A stretch of DNA of 64,000 nucleotides from Ilumatobacteraceae bacterium (GTDB lineage: Bacteria > Actinomycetota > Acidimicrobiia > Acidimicrobiales > Ilumatobacteraceae), in the NCBI GenBank assembly GCA_018401375.1, contig JAGYKR010000007.1:1-64000 (forward strand), written 5' to 3'. The notes under the pieces are model-generated. The model was not told where the DNA came from. It did no database searches and worked only from the letters and a program-made list of their open reading frames with translations. How positions within the stretch are numbered: position 1 is the stretch's first letter; each line of letters opens with the position of its first letter. A program made the position numbers and the translations under genes. This document shows, one piece after another, positions 10,715 to 19,819 of the stretch.

Positions 10715-11316
10715 GATCGGGAAGCGGCCAAAGTCACGAGTTCGGCCCAGACCTCCGCCACTCGTTCCTCTAAGGCGGCTGTGTCCCCGGAGTTATCGAT
10801 CACATGGGTGGCGATGGCCAGACGATCCTCACGGGTGGCCTGACGAGATACCCGGGCCCGAGCGTCAGCCTCATCCATTCCCCGATGGGCAACCACCCGC
10901 GAGATCGCGATCTCCGGGTCCACGTCTACGACCAAGGTGGCGTCCAGATCTGATCGCGGGTTCTCTGTAAGCAGCGGGAAATCCAAGACGACGATCCGAT
11001 CGGTCGCCGAATGCACATTGATCTGCGCTGCGATCTCGGCCTGCATGGCCGGATGAACGATCGTGTTCAAGTCTTTCAGCGCAGCGGGATCAGCGAACAC
11101 GATCTCGGCAACCGCAGAACGAATCAGACCCTGATGTTCGTCAAGGATGCCCGAGCCGAAACGCTCTGCCATGGCCAACACCACCGGCGTGCCGGGTCCT
11201 TGTAAGTCCCGGGCAATCTGATCGGCGTCGACGATGGCTGCGCCCCGTTGGGCGAGCATCGCCGACACCGTCGATTTACCAGCACCGATTCCCCCGGTCA
11301 GGCCCACGATGATCAT
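10711..11316 (-). CDS. coaE: Dephospho-CoA kinase
   Basis: Catalyses the last step of coenzyme A synthesis, ATP-dependent phosphorylation of the ribose 3'-hydroxyl of dephospho-CoA. It has 201 residues with the P-loop [12 protein letters not shown] at the N-terminus, the DAD-type acidic site ([12 protein letters not shown]), HPAMQAEI and [10 protein letters not shown], all typical. It lies 21 bases after rpsA and overlaps the uvrB start, so it is the middle gene of an rpsA-coaE-uvrB-uvrA transcription unit. Confidence 0.95.
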   Translation of the reverse strand: MIIVGLTGGIGAGKSTVSAMLAQRGAAIVDADQIARDLQGPGTPVVLAMAERFGSGILDEHQGLIRSAVAEIVFADPAALKDLNTIVHPAMQAEIAAQINVHSATDRIVVLDFPLLTENPRSDLDATLVVDVDPEIAISRVVAHRGMDEADARARVSRQATREDRLAIATHVIDNSGDTAALEERVAEVWAELVTLAASRS

Positions 11317-11337
11317 GTCAGCCGACCAGGGAAAGAG

Positions 11338-12750
11338 TCACTCGGTGATCTGCTCTGCAGGCACTTCTTCTGCAGGCACCTCTTCTATCGGGGCGCCTTC
11401 AGCAGAGCCTTCTTCAGCAGAGGCTTCTTCAGCAATGTCGAGTCCCGCAAGATCAATGGGGGCAACCACAGAGGTGTCACCGGTCGCTTCGGCGTACTCC
11501 GCCCATGCGGCCTCGACCTCGTCAGGGTTACCAGCGGCCCAGTTACCGTGCTCGTCCACCTCGAAGTGCTGACGGTATTCCTCAGCGAGCTCGCCACCTT
11601 CGGCGGCCTGCTTAATCGACAGGCTGATCCGACGACGGGGTAGGTCCAGATCGATGATCTTGACCCACAGTTCCTCACCGGGAGTAACGACCTGCTCGGG
11701 ACTGTCCACGTGGTGAGCGGACATTTCCGAGATGTGCACGAGGCCTTCAATGCCGTCGCCCACTTGGACGAACGCACCAAACTGCACGAGCTTGGTGACC
11801 CGGCCATAGACCAGCTGCCCCACGCCGTGACCTTCGGCGAACTCTTGCCACGGATCTGCTTGGGTGGCCTTGAGCGAGAGGCTGATGCGCTCCCGGCTGA
11901 AGTCCACATCGAGCACCTGCACCTTGACGTGATCGCCGATCGCCACCACCGAGCCAGGGTGATCCACATGCTTCCAGGACAACTCGCTGACATGGATCAA
12001 TCCGTCCATACCACCGAGGTCCACGAACGCACCGAAACTGACCACCGAGGACACGGTGCCCTCGCGGACCTCGCCCACCTTGAGGTTGGTGAGGAACTGA
12101 TCGCGGGTCTCTTTCTGGTTCTCCTCGAGGAAGGCCCGGCGAGACAGCACCACGTTGTTGCGGTTCTTGTCGAGTTCGATGATCTTGGCCTGCACCATGG
12201 TGCCGACGTACGGCTGCAGGTCGCGCACCCGGCGCAACTCCACCAATGAAGCCGGCAGGAAGCCGCGCAGACCGATGTCCACAATCAAGCCGCCCTTCAC
12301 CACTTCGATGACTGGGCCTTCAACAACTTCGTCATTTTCCTTCTTCTGCTCGATGGTGCCCCAGGCCCGCTCATACTGAGCGCGCTTCTTGGAGAGCACC
12401 AAACGGCCTTCCTTATCCTCTTTGGTGAGGACCAGTGCCTCCACCTGCTCGCCAAGGGAGACCACCTCGGAGGGATCCACGTCGTTGCGGATGCTCAACT
12501 CTTTGGAGGGGATGACACCTTCGGACTTGTATCCGATATCGAGAAGGACTTCGTCTTTGTCGATCTTGACCACGGTGCCGATGACCATTTGGCCATCTTC
12601 CACCTCGACGATCGTGCCGTCGATCGCCTCAGCGAACGACATGCCGAGGTCATCGGAGACAACCTGGCGAGGTGTGTAGTTGCCCTCATCATCGAACGTC
12701 CCCATTGCGGGATTGTCGGTGATGGTGGCTGTGGTAGAGGTGTCGGACAA
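11338..12750 (-). CDS. rpsA: 30S ribosomal protein S1
   Basis: An mRNA-binding ribosomal protein of 470 residues with four S1 (OB-fold) domains starting near residues 52, 137, 222 and 307. The last two show the canonical GAFVDLGG-x-DGL(I/V)HVSE and GAFVQVG-x-G-x-EGLVHISE blocks. The extreme C-terminus is an acidic repetitive tail (EEVPAEEVPAE) typical of actinobacterial S1. The first codon of the longest frame is TTG at 12750 with no good ribosome binding site. An internal ATG 15 codons later (MGTFDDEGN) is the alternative. A TATCCA hexamer further upstream suggests a short leader. Confidence 0.95.
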   Translation of the reverse strand: MSDTSTTATITDNPAMGTFDDEGNYTPRQVVSDDLGMSFAEAIDGTIVEVEDGQMVIGTVVKIDKDEVLLDIGYKSEGVIPSKELSIRNDVDPSEVVSLGEQVEALVLTKEDKEGRLVLSKKRAQYERAWGTIEQKKENDEVVEGPVIEVVKGGLIVDIGLRGFLPASLVELRRVRDLQPYVGTMVQAKIIELDKNRNNVVLSRRAFLEENQKETRDQFLTNLKVGEVREGTVSSVVSFGAFVDLGGMDGLIHVSELSWKHVDHPGSVVAIGDHVKVQVLDVDFSRERISLSLKATQADPWQEFAEGHGVGQLVYGRVTKLVQFGAFVQVGDGIEGLVHISEMSAHHVDSPEQVVTPGEELWVKIIDLDLPRRRISLSIKQAAEGGELAEEYRQHFEVDEHGNWAAGNPDEVEAAWAEYAEATGDTSVVAPIDLAGLDIAEEASAEEGSAEGAPIEEVPAEEVPAEQITE

Positions 12751-12813
12751 GGAAGAAACTGCTTTCAGAGAATGGATAGGAAAACGAATCGGAAAGATTC
12801 GCAGTGAAGCGTA

Positions 12814-13584
12814 TCAGCGGCTCCGATGCGCAACCACCAAGAACTCCGGCGACTCCACGCTGGGAGGTGACGTCCCGTACGCCCCCGGCTCCACCGAGGA
12901 GATGGAATCCACCCTGAGATTCTGAGCCGCCATCATCAAGCGCAACTCACGCGGGGTGTAACACCCGGTCCATAAATCCACTTCTACCGATTGGGCTGAC
13001 TCATTTTTGATCTCCGTGCGCTCATGAGAGATCCCATATGCCGCATCAAAGGTGGCTTCGGAGTGGTACTTCACAGCGAAGTACGCATTAAAGGCGCTCA
13101 ACGCGAGACGACCGCCGGGCCGCAGCGACCGGGCGATTCCCGACAGCACGACAACATCGTCATCAGTCTCGCCATCAGTCCCGCCATCAGTCTCGGTATG
13201 AGCCGTTCGGGTCATGAGCCCGAAGGCCCCCTGGCATAAACAAATCACCGCATCAAACCTGGCGGCAAGATCTGGTCGAGACACGAGGTCTCGGGCGTCC
13301 ATTCTCTCAAAGGTCGCACCAACAGGAGCGTTGGCCGTGGCGAGATCCACAAACCGCTGACTGATGTCGATCCCGTGGACCACCATCCCCCGTTCGGCGA
13401 GAGCGTGTGCATGACGCCCCGGACCACAACCCACGTCGAGCACCGTGTCCCCGGGATGAAGCCCCAACGCATCGATCAGGTAGGCCACTTCTTGGGCCGT
13501 ACCTTTGGTGAAGGAGTAGCGCAGGTAGGCCGAGCCGAGATGATCGGCGATCGGCTCAAACCAGTGATGTCCAGTTTCACCCAT
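12814..13584 (-). CDS. Class I SAM-dependent methyltransferase
   Basis: A 256-residue methyltransferase. SAM-binding motif I is VLDVGCGPGRHAHAL, followed by the acidic HGIDIS loop, and RSLRPGGRLALSAFN closes the core. Between them sits a repeat-rich acidic loop (TDGGTDGETDDD) from a 12-base tandem repeat near 13152-13200. GGAG lies 5 bases before the ATG, so this gene uses a Shine-Dalgarno start, unlike many neighbours. It lies 11 bases after polA in the same direction. The substrate is not recognisable. Confidence 0.8.
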   Translation of the reverse strand: MGETGHHWFEPIADHLGSAYLRYSFTKGTAQEVAYLIDALGLHPGDTVLDVGCGPGRHAHALAERGMVVHGIDISQRFVDLATANAPVGATFERMDARDLVSRPDLAARFDAVICLCQGAFGLMTRTAHTETDGGTDGETDDDVVVLSGIARSLRPGGRLALSAFNAYFAVKYHSEATFDAAYGISHERTEIKNESAQSVEVDLWTGCYTPRELRLMMAAQNLRVDSISSVEPGAYGTSPPSVESPEFLVVAHRSR

Positions 13585-13595
13585 GAGAACTCCGA

Positions 13596-16286
13596 TCAGC
13601 CTTTGGCAGCGGACCAGTTTGCGCCCCAGGCCACATTGACCTCAAGCGGCACATCTAACTCTGCGGCATCATGCATGAGACCGATGACGAGGTCCCCGAC
13701 GCGCTCTCGCTCCACAGGCGGAACCTCCACCAGCACTTCGTCATGTACCTGCAAAATCAATCTGCTGGCCACACCGGCTTCTTCAAGGGCCTGATCGATC
13801 TTCACCAGAGCCATCTTAAAAATGTCGGCGGCGAGGCCTTGGATGCCAGCGTTCATCGCTTGACGTTCACCGGCCTGGCGCACCCTGAAGTTAGGGCTCG
13901 ATAGCTCAGGGATCGGGCGGCGCCTCCCAAACAATGTTTCGGTGTACCCGCGGTCACGGGCTTCAGCAACGGTGCGATCCATGTACTCACGCACGTTGGG
14001 GAAGGCCTCGAAATACGCGTTCAGAATCCCGGAGGCCTCATCGGTGCCGATATTGAGACGTTGGGCGAGCCCGTAGGCCTCCATCCCATAGGCCAAACCG
14101 TAGGACACCATTTTTGCTTTGGAACGCTGTTCGAGGGTGACCGCCGCCGGAGCCACGGCAAACACTCGTGCCGCCGTGGCATTGTGAATGTCCACACCCG
14201 TGCGAAAGGCTTCGATCAGACCGGGATCTTGGGCGAGATGAGCGATGCAGCGCAGTTCGATCTGGTTGTAGTCAGCGACGAGCAGTTCACATCCCTCGCC
14301 CGGAATGAACGCCGTCCGGAACCGCCGGCCGGCATCGCTGCGAACCGGAATGTTGTGCAGGTTGGGTCGGTCCGAACTCAAACGCCCGGTTCGGGCCACC
14401 GTTTGATGGAAGGTGGCATGAATCCGATCATCAGGACCCACCTCTGCGATCAGGCCCTCCCCGTAGGTGCCGCGCAGTTTCTCCACCTCACGGTGACGCA
14501 AGAGTGGTTCGATGAACTCAGGCCACTGATCCCGCAACTTCTCGAGGGTGGCGGCATCGGTGGAGTAGCCGGTCTTGGTCTTCTTCAGCGGTGTCAAGCC
14601 CCGGGTCTCATAGAGCAGTTCACGCAGTTGGGTGGGAGAGTTCAGGTTTAAATCAGAACGACCAGCAACCTCGCGCAGGCGGGCTGCGAGTTGGTTCACC
14701 TCGGTGGTCAGTTCGGTATTGATCTCTCGTAAGACCCGCACATCCACAGCCACCCCGCGGTATTCCATCCGCGCCAACACCCGGACCAGTGGGTTCTCCA
14801 TTGAGGCGTACAGATCTGCGACACCGGCGGCCTGCAGACGTTCGGCGATCGGACCCGCGAGATGGTGCACAGCCAAGGCGGCCACCGCTGCGGTCTGGGA
14901 ATGGTCGGCACCGATCCCGTCCAGATCCAAGCGATCTGACGGGGCCTGAGCGGCCGGCAAACTGAGCGAGGTGAAGGACTCCACGAGATGGGCCACGGTG
15001 TAGGTGGCATCTACCGGGTCAATCAGATAGGCCGCTATCGCAGTGTCGAGTTGGAGGCCACGTAGGTCCACGCCGATCCCGAGCAGCGAACGCATCAGCG
15101 CTTTGAGGTCATGGCCCCGCACCGCTGGGTGGGATCCGAGGGCTTCGGCGATCGCCGGGTCGCGCAGCAATGCGCTTGGCACCCAGGTCACTTCTGCGGC
15201 CTCAGAACGAGTGACCAGAGCGAGGCCTAACAGTTCGCTGCGACCTGGGTCCCCGACCCAGGCTCCCGCCAGATCCAGCACCTCAAGTTTGGCGATCTGC
15301 GCTGCGAGCACCTCGGTTGCCGTGGCCGTCACCACGACCGGGTCGATGCTGACACGGTCCACCGACACGCTGGCTCCGAGAGAGGTCCCGAACACCTCGG
15401 TCATCGCCTCGTTCAAACGATCGGTCAATCCTCGGAACTCAAGGAACTCAAATAGTCGGCGCGCCTCGGTGGGTTTTGGGGTCACGGTCAAATGCTCAAG
15501 ATCGATCCCATCAAGAGGCGCGTCATCGCGCAGCAACATCAACTCGAAGTTGGCGCGGGCCCGGTCCTCATGAGCGGTCAATGATTCGCGCAGTTTCGGG
15601 GTCTGGGCATCGAGATGAGCAAAGATGCCGTCGAGGCCGCCATACGTAGTGATCAACTTGGCGGCCGTCTTCTCCCCAACCCCGGGAACACCCGGAAGGT
15701 TGTCGCTCGGATCTCCTCGCAACGCCGCATATTCGGGATACTGCGCCGGGGTAACACCGGTGCGCTCAAAGATCCCTTGCTCGTCATACAACGCGTAGTC
15801 GCTGACCCCGCGCTTGTTATAAAGCACCTTGATAAACGGATCGTGAACCAACTGATAGCTATCACGATCCCCGGTCACGATGATCGCCTCACATCCTTGG
15901 GCAGCGAGCCGGCGCGCCGCGGTGGCGATCAGGTCATCGGCTTCCCATCCAGCAGCGTCCACGGTGGGGATTCCCAACACATCGAGCACTTCGCGCACGA
16001 GCCCAACCTGCTGACGCAGGATCTCCGGTGAGGATTCTCGCTGAGCCTTATAGGCCGGTTCGCGTTCATGCCGGAAGGTCGGTTCGGAACGGTCAAAGGC
16101 CACGAGCACCCCATCGGGCCGCAGATCCTTTAATACGTAAGTCAGCATCGAGGTAAACCCAAACACTGCGTTGGTGACTTGACCACTGGCTGTGGCCATT
16201 TCCGGAGGCAGAGCAAAAAACGCCCGATAGGTCAGCGAATGACCATCGATCAGCAGATAACGACGGACCTGTGATGTGTCACTCAT
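13596..16286 (-). CDS. polA: DNA polymerase I
   Basis: Repair and Okazaki-fragment polymerase, 896 residues. The N-terminal 5'-3' exonuclease shows LLIDGHSLTYRAFFALP, GWEADDLIATAA, VTGDRDSYQLV and a helix-hairpin-helix (GVPGVGEKTAAKLI). The central 3'-5' exonuclease domain lacks the usual DxE pair (it reads VLDLAGAWVGD), as in other actinobacterial Pol I, so proofreading is probably absent. The polymerase domain has TGRLSSDRPNLHNIP, LLVADYNQIELR (motif A), KMVSYGLAYGM (O helix) and QVHDEVLVEV (motif C). The ATG at 16286 overlaps the stop of the upstream regulator (TGATG) and matches the family N-terminus better than an earlier in-frame start. Confidence 0.96.
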   Translation of the reverse strand: MSDTSQVRRYLLIDGHSLTYRAFFALPPEMATASGQVTNAVFGFTSMLTYVLKDLRPDGVLVAFDRSEPTFRHEREPAYKAQRESSPEILRQQVGLVREVLDVLGIPTVDAAGWEADDLIATAARRLAAQGCEAIIVTGDRDSYQLVHDPFIKVLYNKRGVSDYALYDEQGIFERTGVTPAQYPEYAALRGDPSDNLPGVPGVGEKTAAKLITTYGGLDGIFAHLDAQTPKLRESLTAHEDRARANFELMLLRDDAPLDGIDLEHLTVTPKPTEARRLFEFLEFRGLTDRLNEAMTEVFGTSLGASVSVDRVSIDPVVVTATATEVLAAQIAKLEVLDLAGAWVGDPGRSELLGLALVTRSEAAEVTWVPSALLRDPAIAEALGSHPAVRGHDLKALMRSLLGIGVDLRGLQLDTAIAAYLIDPVDATYTVAHLVESFTSLSLPAAQAPSDRLDLDGIGADHSQTAAVAALAVHHLAGPIAERLQAAGVADLYASMENPLVRVLARMEYRGVAVDVRVLREINTELTTEVNQLAARLREVAGRSDLNLNSPTQLRELLYETRGLTPLKKTKTGYSTDAATLEKLRDQWPEFIEPLLRHREVEKLRGTYGEGLIAEVGPDDRIHATFHQTVARTGRLSSDRPNLHNIPVRSDAGRRFRTAFIPGEGCELLVADYNQIELRCIAHLAQDPGLIEAFRTGVDIHNATAARVFAVAPAAVTLEQRSKAKMVSYGLAYGMEAYGLAQRLNIGTDEASGILNAYFEAFPNVREYMDRTVAEARDRGYTETLFGRRRPIPELSSPNFRVRQAGERQAMNAGIQGLAADIFKMALVKIDQALEEAGVASRLILQVHDEVLVEVPPVERERVGDLVIGLMHDAAELDVPLEVNVAWGANWSAAKG

Positions 16287-16861
16287 CAGGGACGCAGGCT
16301 GCCGTCGATGATCCGGTCGGCCACGTCGCGCATCCGGCATCGCTCACTCATCGCAGTGCGTTGAATGAAACTGAAGGCATCGGATTCGCGCATCTGACAA
16401 TCGTCGATCAGGATCCCTTTGGCCCGGTCCACGAGTTTGCGAGATTCGAGCTGTTCGCCGAGGGCGTCGATCTCTCCGGTCAGGTTACGTAACTCGCGGA
16501 ATCTGCCGATCGCCACCTCAATAGCGGGAATCAGATCGCTCTTTTGGAAGGGCTTCACCAAAAAGGCCAGGGCCCCCGCATCACGGGCCTGCTCGATGAT
16601 TTCACGCTGGGAGAACGCCGTCAGGACGAGCACCCCACACAACTTCTCACGACTCAACACCTCAGCGGCAGCAAGGCCGTCCATCCCCGGCATTTTCACG
16701 TCGAGGATCGCAAGGTCCGGCATCAAGGTACGGACCAGTTCCACCGCCTCATCTCCACGCCCGGTCTCCCCGACCACCTCGTAGCCCTCCTCTTCGAGGG
16801 TCTCGCGAAGGTCCATGCGGATGATGGCCTCGTCTTCGGCGATCACTACTCGGAGCGTCAC
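16286..16861 (-). CDS. pdtaR: ANTAR-domain response regulator (PdtaR-like)
   Basis: A 191-residue cytoplasmic response regulator. The receiver domain has the acidic pair in VIAEDEAIIRMDL, the phospho-acceptor in LAILDVKMPGMDG and the conserved Lys in FLVKPF. The C-terminal ANTAR domain (about residues 125-186) carries SRKLVDRAKGIL and a three-helix RNA-binding fold that in mycobacteria binds dual hexaloop RNA and prevents termination. GTG start with GAAAGGAAA upstream. It is coupled to polA by a TGATG overlap. pdtaR and polA are near neighbours in other Actinobacteria. The cognate kinase is not in the window. Confidence 0.88.
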   Translation of the reverse strand: MTLRVVIAEDEAIIRMDLRETLEEEGYEVVGETGRGDEAVELVRTLMPDLAILDVKMPGMDGLAAAEVLSREKLCGVLVLTAFSQREIIEQARDAGALAFLVKPFQKSDLIPAIEVAIGRFRELRNLTGEIDALGEQLESRKLVDRAKGILIDDCQMRESDAFSFIQRTAMSERCRMRDVADRIIDGSLRP

Positions 16862-16939
16862 AGGGGGTTTCCTTTCGCTTCAGCGGATCTCACAGATCCC
16901 GAACATCTGACATTCAAGCACCGATCTCCCCCTGCCGGT

Positions 16940-16962
16940 CCACCAGTGCCGGTCCACCAGTG
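16940..16962. repeat. Two-copy 14-base tandem repeat
   Basis: GCCGGTCCACCAGT occurs twice in tandem in the gap between the ANTAR regulator and the upstream coiled-coil gene, directly after that gene's stop codon. One of several short tandem duplications at gene ends in this window. Confidence 0.5.
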
Positions 16963-17247
16963 TCATCGGCCACGGCGATCCAGCAGTTCGTCTTGGCGCC
17001 GCTCGAGATCAGTGATCTGATCGACGAGACGGTCGCGATACTTACGCATCGCATCGGCGTGTTTACGGGTGTCGTTAGCAGCGAAGGTGGATTCAGGGGT
17101 TTCCGCCACCATCGCCCGAATCGCTTCTGATTCTGCTTCATCGGAGACCACCTCTAACTGCTCGTTCACGTACAGCAGCTCTCCACGGAGTTCCCGGAGG
17201 CGCTCAGTGGCTTGGCGCAACTGGCGATCCACTCTCCAACCCGCCAC
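16963..17247 (-). CDS. Conserved small coiled-coil protein
   Basis: A predicted 94-residue, highly charged, all-helical protein with heptad-like spacing (LRQATERLRELRGELLYVNEQL and RDRLVDQITDLERRQDEL, quoted in parts). I recall a similar conserved actinobacterial protein of unknown function. No catalytic motif is visible. The GTG at 17247 is chosen because everything further upstream in this frame runs through the tRNA gene. A GTG seven codons later is an alternative. It lies between tRNA-Leu and the ANTAR-polA unit. Confidence 0.65.
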   Translation of the reverse strand: MAGWRVDRQLRQATERLRELRGELLYVNEQLEVVSDEAESEAIRAMVAETPESTFAANDTRKHADAMRKYRDRLVDQITDLERRQDELLDRRGR

Positions 17248-17299
17248 GACTCCACCCCGATCACAATCCCCGGACCCGACTACACACATCCACAGCGAG

Positions 17300-17373
17300 T
17301 GCCCCGGGTGGGATTCGAACCCACACCGTACGGTGTTTGAGACCGCTGCCTCTGCCAGTTGGGCCACCGGGGC
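17300..17373 (-). tRNA. tRNA-Leu (anticodon CAA) with short variable loop
   Basis: 74 bases fold as a cloverleaf: acceptor GCCCCGG pairs with CCGGGGC, the D arm contains AACTGGCAGA, the anticodon stem GCGGT/ACCGT closes the loop CTCAAAC (anticodon CAA, Leu UUG), and the T arm GTGGG-TTCGAAT-CCCAC is perfect. Only 5 bases (ACGGT) lie between the anticodon and T stems. CCA is not encoded. Bacterial tRNA-Leu normally has a long class II variable arm, so the decoding identity is read from the anticodon alone. A second short tRNA-Leu(CAA)-like gene is, as I recall, known in other Actinobacteria. Confidence 0.9.
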
Positions 17374-17407
17374 TCTGCTGTGATGCCCCATGATGCTACC
17401 GCCATGA

Positions 17408-18418
17408 TCAGCGGACCAAAGGACTCTTGCCAATCGTTCCCCGCCACAACTGCTCCACCACCACCATGTGCGGCAAGGTCAAGAGGCTGACCATGACGAA
17501 CACGGCGGGCAACAGCAGTTCGGAGCGTCCGTTCATCACCGCAACCCCAGCAAAAACGATGGTCGCAACCACAGAGATCAGCGAGCGAGGCGCTGCGATC
17601 CGAACGAACTCTCGCACCCGCAAGGCCTGCTGAGACGCAGTCCTCGGACCGAGAGCATCCATCACAACGAGCAGGTGCGCCACCGAATGCCACAGCCCGA
17701 AGTACACCGCGAACCCCAGCAGCGGATCGGTCCGCCAAAACAAAACCGCCAAAACCGCCAGGCCGAGGGCCTCACGGCGCACTGTTGCCGGATGAGCGGC
17801 CCGCAACGCCACCGCTCCCCCGATCAGCAGGTGCTGTCCGATCACAAAGAGAAACCACATCCCCCCGTTATCGGCCAGCCAGGACCATGCCGCCGGCTCA
17901 CCCCCGCCGAGATTGGAGATCACTGGACTGATCGCAGCCACATGCGCGATCAGTGGGGCGCCAATGACGAAAACCCCACGCGACCATTGCACCGCCATTT
18001 GGGACACAGGCGACAGCCTCAGATAGGCGAGATCAGATTGTCCAAAATGATGGACCGCCAACAGCAGAAAGATCCCCAGAGCGAGGCCTGGCACTGCCAG
18101 CCAGACCACCCCATATGCAACCATCGCACCGAGATAGCGAACGTTGAATCCGAGAGTGCTGATCACAGCACCCCGGGCGGCTTGGGTGCGTGCTGCGACT
18201 AAGTGATCCACCGCACCGTGGGGAATCCCGAATACTGCGATCACAAAAAACAACACGAGGATTGACCACACTGATAACGACCCCGAGGCTCCTGCCTGCT
18301 GACCCCCGCTCCCGACCAGTGCCACGAGCACAGTCACAGCCACCACCGGACCAAAGATCTTGGGTTGGTGAATCCCGGCCCTCGGGGGTGACGTCAACCT
18401 CACAGAGTTCTGCGTCAT
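17408..18418 (-). CDS. blh: Beta-carotene 15,15'-dioxygenase, Brp/Blh family
   Basis: A membrane enzyme that cleaves beta-carotene symmetrically to two retinal molecules, the chromophore of microbial rhodopsins. It has 336 residues and about eight or nine membrane helices. The iron-ligand His motifs of the family are all seen: GIPHGAVDHL, VHHFGQSD, GLWHSVAHL and LTLPHMVVVE. The ATG at 18418 overlaps the crtY stop (ATGA), so the two are translationally coupled. No rhodopsin gene is in the window and it may lie elsewhere. Confidence 0.93.
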   Translation of the reverse strand: MTQNSVRLTSPPRAGIHQPKIFGPVVAVTVLVALVGSGGQQAGASGSLSVWSILVLFFVIAVFGIPHGAVDHLVAARTQAARGAVISTLGFNVRYLGAMVAYGVVWLAVPGLALGIFLLLAVHHFGQSDLAYLRLSPVSQMAVQWSRGVFVIGAPLIAHVAAISPVISNLGGGEPAAWSWLADNGGMWFLFVIGQHLLIGGAVALRAAHPATVRREALGLAVLAVLFWRTDPLLGFAVYFGLWHSVAHLLVVMDALGPRTASQQALRVREFVRIAAPRSLISVVATIVFAGVAVMNGRSELLLPAVFVMVSLLTLPHMVVVEQLWRGTIGKSPLVR

Positions 18419-19629
18419 CGGTTCCTCACCACCTGGATTTTTGTGGCTAACTTCGCCACCCATTCGTGCGCTGCCGCCCGGAGAAACGGCCACCACGGAA
18501 GCCTTGCAAACAGGCGCGCATCGCGCCGTAGCGAGGAACTCTCCTCTAAGAAGGTCAACACCGTGTCAATGGAAGAGGTCCGAAACAATTTCTCAAAGAT
18601 CGGGCGACCGAGTTCGGGATGCCGATGCAAGATGTTCAGCAAGGTCCGGTCAGCGAACCCGTACCGCCGCGGCGCAGGAGGCAACTCAAGCGGGTAGCCG
18701 TGTTCCAGCCATGTGTTCACCAGATGCTGAGTCTGGGTATGAATCCTTTGGAACGTGTAGCCAGTAGTCGGTTTCGTCCTTCCTCCCACCGTGCCGAGAT
18801 TCCAAATGTGTGCACCCGAGCGTTGGTGCAGCACCCGGTCCTCCATCGGGATCACCCCGTATTCGCGACGTTCGATTCTGATTTCCCCGCCCCCGAGGGC
18901 GGCGAGCCGGCTCTGCAGGTGCGCGTCATAAAACTCCGGTGCCTGCGGATCAAGGGAGAACACCGTGTATTCGATTAACGCCCGATTGCGGGACTCGGGC
19001 AACACATAGAAAAAAGCTGTGTCAAACTGATCACCCGAATTTTGGGCGGTGTCAAAATCCATCAGCGTTGCGATATCAGGATCAAAGATCGGAAGTTCGG
19101 TACACACCTCCCATCCCCCAAAGTGTTGGCGGAGCGGATGACGAACCGGTGCGCTGCGGTCCTGCGGTGAGAGCTGCACACTTTGGAACACGAGCGGGGA
19201 GCGAAACTCCCCAGCCGAAGTGACAACACAGCCACCATCAGGTTCATCGATCACATCGAGAATCTCGGTTTCAATGAACCGAATGTTGGGCCGGTCAGCG
19301 ATCACAGCCTGCACCGCAGCATCAAAATCTCGTTGGCGAACCCGGGCATAGACCCGGCCATCAACGCCAGGACCGCAATCACCGATGACCTGCGTGGTCT
19401 GCCAATCAGGAAATCTGACCTGCACGCTCTTCCACGTGCCGTCTGCGAGGTTCATGAACGGGGCATCCGGTGGACCCCAAAAACCCCAGGTTCGATCATC
19501 GCTTGGCTCCCTACGGCGATCGATCACGAGGATCTCGGTGCTACTCGGCGCACGTTGTGATGCGAACCACAATGCGCTCAGTCCAGCGCATCCGGCTCCG
19601 GCGATAATGAGATCAGCGTCTGGGCGCAT
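18415..19629 (-). CDS. crtY: Lycopene beta-cyclase (CrtY type)
   Basis: A flavoprotein that cyclises both ends of lycopene to beta-carotene. It has 404 residues. The N-terminal dinucleotide-binding segment is LIIAGAGCAGLSALWFA, followed by DDRTWGFW (the family D-R-T-W-x-F-W box) and, in the C-terminal half, GTVGGRTKPTTGYTFQRI. TLLNILHRHPELGRPIFEKLF is also typical of bacterial CrtY. It directly precedes blh, so the pair converts lycopene to retinal. Earlier carotenoid genes (crtE, crtB, crtI) are not in the window. Confidence 0.93.
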   Translation of the reverse strand: MRPDADLIIAGAGCAGLSALWFASQRAPSSTEILVIDRRREPSDDRTWGFWGPPDAPFMNLADGTWKSVQVRFPDWQTTQVIGDCGPGVDGRVYARVRQRDFDAAVQAVIADRPNIRFIETEILDVIDEPDGGCVVTSAGEFRSPLVFQSVQLSPQDRSAPVRHPLRQHFGGWEVCTELPIFDPDIATLMDFDTAQNSGDQFDTAFFYVLPESRNRALIEYTVFSLDPQAPEFYDAHLQSRLAALGGGEIRIERREYGVIPMEDRVLHQRSGAHIWNLGTVGGRTKPTTGYTFQRIHTQTQHLVNTWLEHGYPLELPPAPRRYGFADRTLLNILHRHPELGRPIFEKLFRTSSIDTVLTFLEESSSLRRDARLFARLPWWPFLRAAAHEWVAKLATKIQVVRNR

Positions 19630-19723
19630 GGGGTGATTTCAGGGAGGACGCCGAAGCTTCCTGCAACGGCATCCGCAAACTATCGGGATCAACGAAAGCC
19701 TGAGGGGCTGGAACACGAAGATC

Positions 19724-19764
19724 TTCACCGCGCCAATGTTCACCGCGCCAATGTTCACGGCACC
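19724..19764. repeat. 15-base tandem repeat in the crtY-fabD gap
   Basis: TTCACCGCGCCAATG occurs twice in tandem and is followed by a partial third copy (TTCACGGCACC). It lies in the 190-base divergent gap between crtY and fabD, which otherwise shows only the fabD promoter hexamer. It ends 42 bases before that hexamer, so it could lie in a regulatory position, but no function is shown. Confidence 0.5.
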
Positions 19765-19806
19765 GGTTACCACTCGGTAGTGCCAACTTCGGGGTGCCAA
19801 GCGGTC

Positions 19807-19812
19807 TAGCCT
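19807..19812 (+). promoter_or_regulatory. Putative -10 hexamer of the fab operon
   Basis: TAGCCT, 7 bases before the fabD ATG at 19820, with no ribosome binding site between them. Consistent with a leaderless fabD transcript. Confidence 0.4.
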
Positions 19813-19819
19813 CGCTCCG

